From: Deroplatys truncata
Taxonomy: Eukaryota; Arthropoda; Insecta; Mantodea; Mantidae
DNA: 64,000 nucleotides
Reading direction: 5' to 3'
NCBI GenBank assembly: GCA_030765065.1
Contig: CM060984.1
Span: 106,931,488-106,995,487, forward strand
The position numbers and the translations under genes are program-made. Every line of letters begins with the position of its first letter. The stretch's first letter is position 1. Shown here one piece after another: positions 57,340 to 64,000 of this stretch. The notes beneath the pieces are model-generated. The model saw nothing but the letters and a program-made list of their open reading frames with translations, made no database searches and was not told where the DNA came from.

Positions 57340-58280
57340 TGAATGCTATATTACGTATCTGTAGGTCGTCTTGATGCCCGTACTCTTGTGATGTATCTTG
57401 AGGTTCTCGTAGACTGGAATCTGATGATCGTATATCTGAATTCTTTTGTGTGTTAGTATGTTGTAATTATTGTTTTATAATTATGCCACGGTGCAACATT
57501 TGTGTCGGAGAGCACTTGTGTCTTGTCAGGGTTAGGTATGGAGAAGGTTATAATATATTTGCACACACGTATTCCGCTTAATTATTTCACTTTTATTTTA
57601 GATAAACCGCATATGAAATTCACAATTCATTATTACCTTTGTCATGTTTAAATATGTATAACTGTTAGACTTTAATACGTAGTTTTAGCGTCTATTTAGA
57701 GACGAGCTTATACACTACCTTCGTGCTTGAACACTGACAAGCACGTATTTTAATTATAGGTATGTGTCAATGTACCTGATTGGTGCTACTATCCAATAAC
57801 ATCCAATAAAAGTTTATGTTACATATATATGTTTAAAGAATTCCTTCATCTTAATTATGAATCCAACGTTCGTTACATGTTTACGTAGATGCTTCTGCAT
57901 TTCTCGTAATTTTATATTACTGGTTATATAGCTAACAATGGCCTTTCCCCCTCATATTATATTTTAACGTGTACATTATGAATATATTGTTTTAACATCC
58001 TCTTAATTATTATATGCACAGTATTAGTAAAGGAAACACATAACACGTAAAGTTAGAACAAAAATATTAATGAAAAAAATTATTAATGTGTTGACACTGA
58101 GAAGCTGTGAAGTAAATATCTTAATTTATCGTGTTAGTTTTGTTCGTGGCTAGTAGTGTACGTTGCTTCAAGCATGTAGAGCATGGTGAAAATGAGCGAT
58201 ATGAACTATATATACCAATACCTAAAATATGAAAAACTATCCAGCATATTAATCTATAATAGCCCAAGGAAGGCTCCTCA
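57340..58280. other. Unassigned AT-rich sequence
   Basis: No feature supported. Confidence 0.5.
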
Positions 58281-58284
58281 CTAA

Positions 58285-58590
58285 GAACCTATTCCGATCC
58301 ATCCTTTCCCCTTTTCTCTTCGCCTCTGCTATGAACCACTGACTTTAATCGTCTGATGTGTTCTTCTTCGAACTTTTTTCCAATACGTTTTTCATTCCAC
58401 TGCATCTCTTAGCAAGTAGTTAATTCTCCTTCAATGCCCCAGCCAATTTCTTTTCACCTTCCTGATGAGTTTAAGTATTGCTCTTCTTTTGCCCTTCTTT
58501 CTAAAACACCTTCTTTACTTATTTTATCTTCTCACTTAAAGCACTCTCGCGATGTCCATATCAACATTTCAGTACTTTAAGTCATTTTAT
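58285..58590 (-). pseudogene. LINE ORF2 C-terminal relic
   Basis: On the minus strand one frame gives KLIRKVKRNWLGH at about 58434-58473, then a stop. The same frame goes on to LLRDAVEWNEKRIGKKFEEE and HIRRLKSV to about 58340. The W-x-GH motif followed by a basic region and an LLRDAVE block is the usual C-terminal end of non-LTR retrotransposon ORF2 proteins. The reverse transcriptase domain itself is not visible here; upstream (higher coordinates) the sequence runs into LTR1 copy B. It is different from the relic at 6.6 kb. Confidence 0.55.
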
Positions 58591-58630
58591 AAATTTCTTC
58601 TTAACTATGCAGTTTGCACTTTACATAAGT

Positions 58631-59398
58631 TGAGGCAATATTTTATATCACAACACTGTAAATGCCTTAGTGATTGTAGTGTAAATTAATATTATTGTAT
58701 GTACAGGATTTTAGATGTTTGTTAGCCATAAGCATTGTTAGGAAATAAGTTTACACGGCCGCACTGAAACTGACAATAGAAGTGCGGTAACAATAAACCG
58801 AGGGGGTGAGTTGTTTATCACAAAGAAGAGACAAACAAATGACGTCAGAGTAGCGTGCCTTTCTTTAGAAATGGAGGGAATATCTTCCCTAGAGTATATA
58901 TGTTAGTAGCAGTGATTGGCTGAAAAAACAGACGCTAATGTTGGTGCGATTTGGTAACCACTAGTAGCTCTATTATAACGTTTAGGCATTTCGAGGTAAA
59001 GGAGTATATATTCTCGAGCCATAAGCATGTTTCACGCAGTTCTAAGGAATCTCTCGCGAGGTACACGTCGTAAAGTTAGTTACAAAAATGAGAAGTACGC
59101 GGCAACTAATACGACGGTAATTACATTCGGAAATACCACAGTTTCAGTCAGGCGTGTATAAAGATTAAAGATGTGAATTATTAATTAAGTGTGACGGCAA
59201 TAAAAGTGTGAAAACAAATTCCTTTATCAGTGTTATCTTTTAATAACAACTCCTTTCCGTTTACACGCCCTGCTCAGAGATACTTGCTTAGCTGAGAAAT
59301 AATAGCTAGTCGGACAACAAAGAACCCAAATTTTGAATATAATAAAAAAACAGGCGCTCAGCAAGTAAGATAACACGAGCCGATTACTGCGACCAAGT
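58631..59398 (+). mobile_element. LTR1 solo-LTR-like unit, copy B
   Basis: About 770 bp, starting TGAGGCAATATTTTATATCA and inverted relative to copy A 54 kb away. It contains a gtgattggctg CCAAT-type motif, a TATA-like tatattctcgag at about 59009-59020, and ggcaataaaagtg near 59195-59208. The run tttaataacaactcctttcc follows, then gataacacg near 59370-59378. About 20 bp beyond that is weakly shared with copy A. No internal retrotransposon sequence adjoins it. Confidence 0.6.
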
Positions 59399-60561
59399 GC
59401 GAGGGTCAGCGTTCCATCTTCAACAAAATACTACTGTTTCTAACCAAAAGTTATTTTGCCGTCGTTTTCTTGACTTCCTGACAATAGCTCATGAAACTGT
59501 TTATGGTTCAATGTCGTGAATAAAATGTCCATAATAGAACGGAGCTACTTATGTTGGTACTGGGGAAATCTAGCCCCAACCCTTGCCAACGTGAGCTGAG
59601 CACCTCTGTTTTCAAACATTATTCTAGCCATTGGATTGCCAGGGTACTTTACCTCTCCCAAAGTATAGCCGAAATGCCGAAGGGTAACATTCCAACTTAA
59701 AACTTATATTTTCGTGCTACACTACCGTTTTCTTAATGCCGGTTTTCCTACTTCTGTTTACTAGCGGCATTAACTTAGCCTTCGTTTCCATGTCGCTGAT
59801 GAAGGCTCTCATATATGTAAATTACTTAGCTGTTCTTCACCGCTTCCTCCAGGAGGTCGAATTATGCCATATTGGTCTAGAGTTTCTTTGTATACTAATC
59901 GTAGCAAACTGTTTCGTAGAGACGGTATCCAAACCACCCCTTCATTTGATTATGCTCGATTATATTATAGCATCGTTCATTGGTTCGTTTTTTGCGTCTT
60001 GGATTATTTTACAGGCCAGTCACACAGAGAATTGACACCAAGTGGAGTCAGAAATTGGTTACTTAAAGGTGCAAACCTTATGGAGAGAAAAACACTATTA
60101 CGATTCAGGGGAATGGGCCACTTTTTATATATGTTAGTGTAAAATCGAGATATCCAATTTAGAATTTAGATCTAACTATCTCAATTTTAATTCTCAGGTG
60201 TATCTTCCTAACTTTTCTTCCAACAATCATAGTCATTCGTCATCGTACTTCTCACCGTTGTCATTTTATCTCCACCAGGATGTTCCTTTGAACTTCTCCT
60301 CTGTTAACAGCAACATATTTCCACACCTTAGGTATTTTATTGTCTATATGCTACTGCCACTACTCACTTGTTTTGGAAACTGCTCCTAAAATTTTTTATG
60401 TAGGTGATAGAGCCATTGCTATCATACGTGCCTCTCCATATTGTACTTCCCTTCGACATATCGACTATTTTCTTTACACCGAAGCTTTCTTTTCCTTCCA
60501 TCCCGCATCAGTTATCTTCAAAACAAGCGTAACTTATGTCAAATATATTTTTCAGATATAC
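59399..60561. other. Unassigned sequence with overlapping small frames
   Basis: Two overlapping plus-strand frames, 59736-60035 (99 codons, hydrophobic) and 59864-60142 (92 codons), lie in a pyrimidine-rich region. Neither has a recognisable motif. They overlap in different frames, so at most one could be real. I do not call a gene. Confidence 0.4.
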
Positions 60562-61490
60562 TGAGGTAGTATTTTTAACACTTAAATGATTTCAGTCTAA
60601 TTATATAATATATAATTCAATAAAAGCCCACCTTAAAGCAATATGTGTATGTAACAATATATAAAAAGTGTATATTACAGTCACTGTATGTGTTTATATT
60701 ATTGTATACATGTTCAATAATGTTATGTGAATGTATTACGTAATTTAATAATGTAGGAGCTGTGAGAATAATAGGTTAAAAGTTGCTATCAATGAAGTAA
60801 CAATGAAGTAGCCTTGAGACAATAATGAAGTAGAAGGTTTAATAATGTTACTACTCATTCTTGGAGCAACAATAATGTAATTTTTGTGACAGTTCATACA
60901 ATAGCCAATCAACAACCAGAAAAAGCTTTAGTTAAATGCATGTATTCTATTGGACTAGGATTAGCCAATCAGAAACTGAAATATAGCAAAATTTTCAAAT
61001 TCAGAGTTCAGTTGCTTGTAGACAGTGTTCCTAACCGGACGCTAGATGCGTCCTCCAGAAATTTAATACGTATTTTGTGTGAGACAAAAATAGGTTGCGT
61101 GTTAAAAAGTGCAAGTAATTAAATTAAAAAAAAAATCTCACAGCTCTCTCTATATCAGTGAAGTGTTATTTAAATCGTGCCAAGCATTAATAAAAGGAGT
61201 GAAGTAAAATTATAATCTGTGTAAGCCTACATTCTTCAGTTGCACCACTCCTTGCTAAGACATTTATGTCTCTAAAAATAAATACTGACGCAGCCGAGGC
61301 AAACATAAATATATAATATTTAAGAAACAGTGAAAATTACGAAGTTAATATTTTTAAACTTGGGGCAAAGGCAACTGGAAAGTACATTTTTTTTGGGGGG
61401 GGGGCGAAGGCTACCGGAAACGTTTTACCATACGTGCGGTTGCAACTACTTCAAGTTCGGCTCCCCAACAGTCGAAATAAAATACAACTC
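60562..61490 (+). mobile_element. LTR2 solo-LTR-like unit, copy 4
   Basis: 929 bp, TGAGGTAGTATTTTT to ATACAACTC, inverted relative to copy 3. Two CCAAT motifs (AGCCAATCA) at about 60903 and 60963, a polyadenylation-like attaataaaagg near 61190, and the conserved gacgcagccgaggcaaac block near 61285-61305. A poly-T/poly-G slip (tttttttt then ten G) lies at about 61387-61405. Confidence 0.75.
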
Positions 61491-62992
61491 CTCCTAAAAT
61501 AACACCTTCATCAATACATATGTGAAAATCGCTACTTCATCCTTCTCTGGTTAATGTACATCATTAGTCGCAGCGAACCAATTGCGTACCTTGTGCCCTT
61601 TCCCGAAGTCGAAACTCTGATCTGATTTGCTTGTTGTCTTAAAATGTAGTTGTCGATTCTGAATTTTCATTGAAATGTTTTTTGAATTAGAAAGAAATCA
61701 AAGGTAACAACGACCCGATTGTATTTAATTATGGATTAAAATCGATGGAGGTAGATGGTAAAAAGGACTATATCAATTATTAAATGATAGTTGTAAAAAG
61801 AACACCACTGTTAGAGAAAAATTGTTAGAAGCATGAATGTTATATAGTATTGAAAAATTAAGACTAGAGAATGGATGGAATTCAAAGATTCAGTGCACAG
61901 ATCGTTCTGAAGAGAAGCTCTTACAATTTCAACTGTGAAAAGGATTGCTTAAAAGGAAATGGGACTAGTAATAAGAAAAGGTTTAATTGTGAATAGAGTT
62001 CTGAAATACTGAGTTATTCAAAAGAAGGAACAGACTTTAAATATTTATTTCTAATGATCGATAATAGATGGCGAAAATTGGGATACATCACTATACACAG
62101 GAAAATTTAAAATTTTATTTTATGTGTTCAAAATGGCACCATTTTGTTATGCCAGGACGAACAGTGCTTTTCCGTTTGCAACCATATTCTACGAATTTAT
62201 TGTATCAATTGTAAATGTTTTATGACCTGGCGGCTCGTTGTTGAGTTTACAACGCTGCAATGAAACAATGGATTCACTCTTTGCATACTGCAGCACACAA
62301 AATGACTTTTCTTGTGGCGTTGCCATTTTCTCGTAAACAAACCCAGCACCGCTGTAGGCACTGAATGGAATAAATAGATGGGGGCTTAAAACTTTGAAAT
62401 TTCCTCGATTCAGTGATGCTATGTATGTGTTACTATCTATCGTCGTTCATTAAAAATGAATATTTAAAATCTGTACCTTATTTTTGAATAACATTGTACT
62501 AGCATAGCTTTCTAAATTTAGATAGAATAACTTAGTGTTTAATATATCTAGAATGTCTCTAAAGGATACAGAATGGATAATTAGCATTAGAAATATCTTG
62601 GAATGTAATAGCTTATGTCATATTTGGATAAGAAAGGAAAGAAATACTAAATGGTTTTGGAAAGAGGCACGATAAAACAGAACTTGTTTAGTGGCTTAAC
62701 AGAAAAAAGATCCTATGATATGTTGAAATGTTCCTGGGGTAGACAAAAATTGATAAAGCATATAAACAAACAGGAAAGAGAGGACATATAATGGTCAAGA
62801 ACTATATTGTAAGTTAAAAGGTCAGAGAAATTGTTTTATACAGCACATTGTGTTTGATTGTAAAGGAAATAAAACTGGAGGAAAGAACTTATTACTCACA
62901 AGTGGTTTAAAAAAGATAAAACATAAGTTTTAAACAGAATATTTAGAAAACAAGCAAGGTATGGGGCAATATTTATATAAGTAAAAAATGAA
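61491..62992. other. Unassigned AT-rich sequence
   Basis: The purine-rich stretch at about 62560-62950 has the feel of decayed coding DNA, but no motif could be read. Nothing else seen. Confidence 0.45.
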
Positions 62993-63940
62993 AATCTGAT
63001 GTGTTACACTCACATGACTTTCTCTACTCTTGTACAAATTATTTTTACAAGATCATATTCTCCATCTATTTCATCTTAATCGAGATAAACACTTGCAGAA
63101 ACCATCTCTTGACATGCAAAGAGAATTACATTTTACACATAGCGACCAGTTCTTAAAATATTGGACTATCGCTTAAGGCGTACTTCCCCTTGTTTTGTAT
63201 TTGCAAGGGCAATATAGAAATACAGTAGCCTTTAAGCACATACATATCTCTTAATAGCTGGTTGCTAGGTGCAGCACCATTTTCTTTGCCACAGATTAAT
63301 GCTCTTTGCATATCCAAGACAAAAAAATCAATAACGAATTCCCATTTGAGAAAATAAGTATTGTAAAATTTAAGGGAATAATAAGGGAAAATGGTTCACT
63401 CAACAACAAAAATGTATGTAACATAAATTGTGTATTTTAACGCGGTCTACATTTTTGTGTAATAGAATTTTGTCTATCTCTTATGGTTTACCAGTTATGC
63501 AAAAGTCGTTCACATGAAGAATACTTTTAGAGACATTCCCAGGAAATTCAAGATATACATTTTATTTGTCATGAAAATATCTTAAATATATGATATTTTA
63601 ATCAAAATCATTAGAGCCATTTTTGAGAAAATTAAACTTTTCGAAAAATCTTCCATGTAAAGGGTAATCTGGGGTGGGGGGATTTTCTTGAAAACCTTTG
63701 TGTCGCATCTCTGGAAGATACTGAACCTAAATACCAAGTTTGGTTTTTTATCTGACTGTTCGTTTCTGAGTTATGCTGTTCACATACACACACAGACACG
63801 CACACGGACATGTTTTCAAAACTGCTTCTTTTGGATTCAGGAGGTCTCAAAACATATATTTCCGGTGAAATCTCGGGATCAATTTTTGGGTGAAATACAA
63901 TACTTCCCCTACTTATTATACGTAGTAGAGAAAGTAAAAA
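62993..63940 (-). mobile_element. R1 copy r, full length
   Basis: Minus-oriented with both ends: AATCTGATGTGTTACACTC, then cacatgactttctctactc (62993-63030), and acgtagtagagaaagtaaaa (63920-63939). The distal part carries a patch of the agttcttaaa type (63148-63180) inside the gcacctagcaaccag subtype, so it looks like a chimera of two R1 subtypes. Confidence 0.95.
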
Positions 63941-64000
63941 TAAGTGGAAATGGACTGTGAAAGAAAGAAAGATAAGTTAACTGTGGTAATATTTAGGTGT

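Noticed and set aside
59736..60142. Hydrophobic 99-codon frame overlapping a 92-codon frame
   Set aside because: The frames overlap out of phase, the composition is pyrimidine-rich (which gives hydrophobic codons by chance), and no motif is recognised.
1..64000. CRISPR array, bacterial operon or prophage
   Set aside because: No regularly spaced short repeats with unique spacers, no ribosome-binding sites or dense coding; all signs are of an animal nuclear genome.

Overview
The window looks like a stretch of an AT-rich, repeat-rich arthropod nuclear genome, most likely an insect. The grounds are several decayed mariner and Tc1-like transposons (including an irritans-type mariner and an element whose N-terminus resembles DUF4817), several tRNA-derived SINE families, short solo-LTR-like units, LINE relics and many microsatellites. 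I see no bacterial-type gene organisation and no host protein-coding gene, tRNA gene or rRNA that I can defend. Every open frame I recognise belongs to a dead transposase or reverse transcriptase. The species cannot be named from the sequence alone.

The dominant component is one dispersed family, called R1 here, with at least 18 copies or fragments making up roughly a fifth of the window. A full copy is about 850-950 bp. It opens with ACTTTCTCTAC, carries an internal GT/CA microsatellite at a fixed position, ends with the complementary GTAGAGAAAGT, and then has a short hairpin (ATGTG, 7-nt loop, CACAT) before its end. It codes for nothing. This layout resembles non-autonomous Helentron/HINE elements, and a head-to-tail run of three copies at 19.3-21.6 kb fits that reading. 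It is the best candidate for an undescribed element family here.

Layout: 0-3.2 kb, R1 copies and a SINE. 3.8-4.2 kb, a small GC-rich island. 4.4-5.6 kb, solo-LTR-like unit LTR1 copy A flanked by SINE-C pieces. 5.9-6.5 kb, an internally deleted mariner. 6.6-7.3 kb, a LINE ORF2 relic. 10.4-11.7 kb, a near full-length dead mariner. 11.7-19.3 kb, SINE families A, B and D with a GC-rich unit at 15.1-15.8 kb. 19.3-21.6 kb, the R1 tandem array. 23.6-25.7 kb, SINE-C and two R1 copies. 28.7-30.1 kb, a DUF4817-type transposon with long inverted repeats, followed by a truncated SINE-B with a perfect target duplication. 31.8-33.9 kb, R1 with a nested SINE-B, then a DD34E Tc1-like element. 34.4-38.1 kb, R1 copies and SINE-A. 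41.8-46.0 kb, an inverted pair of LTR2 units, one bracketed by 106-bp direct repeats. 47.0-48.3 kb, a second mariner. 48.9-50.2 kb, a TIR element resembling PIF/Harbinger MITEs. 50.3-55.5 kb, R1 copies. 56.4-61.5 kb, a second inverted LTR2 pair enclosing LTR1 copy B and a LINE relic. 63-64 kb, R1.

Because almost everything is mobile DNA, there is no pathway or operon to describe. The value lies in the element structures, insertion order, target duplications and decay. All identities come from reading motifs and comparing copies within the window by eye; no database search was possible.
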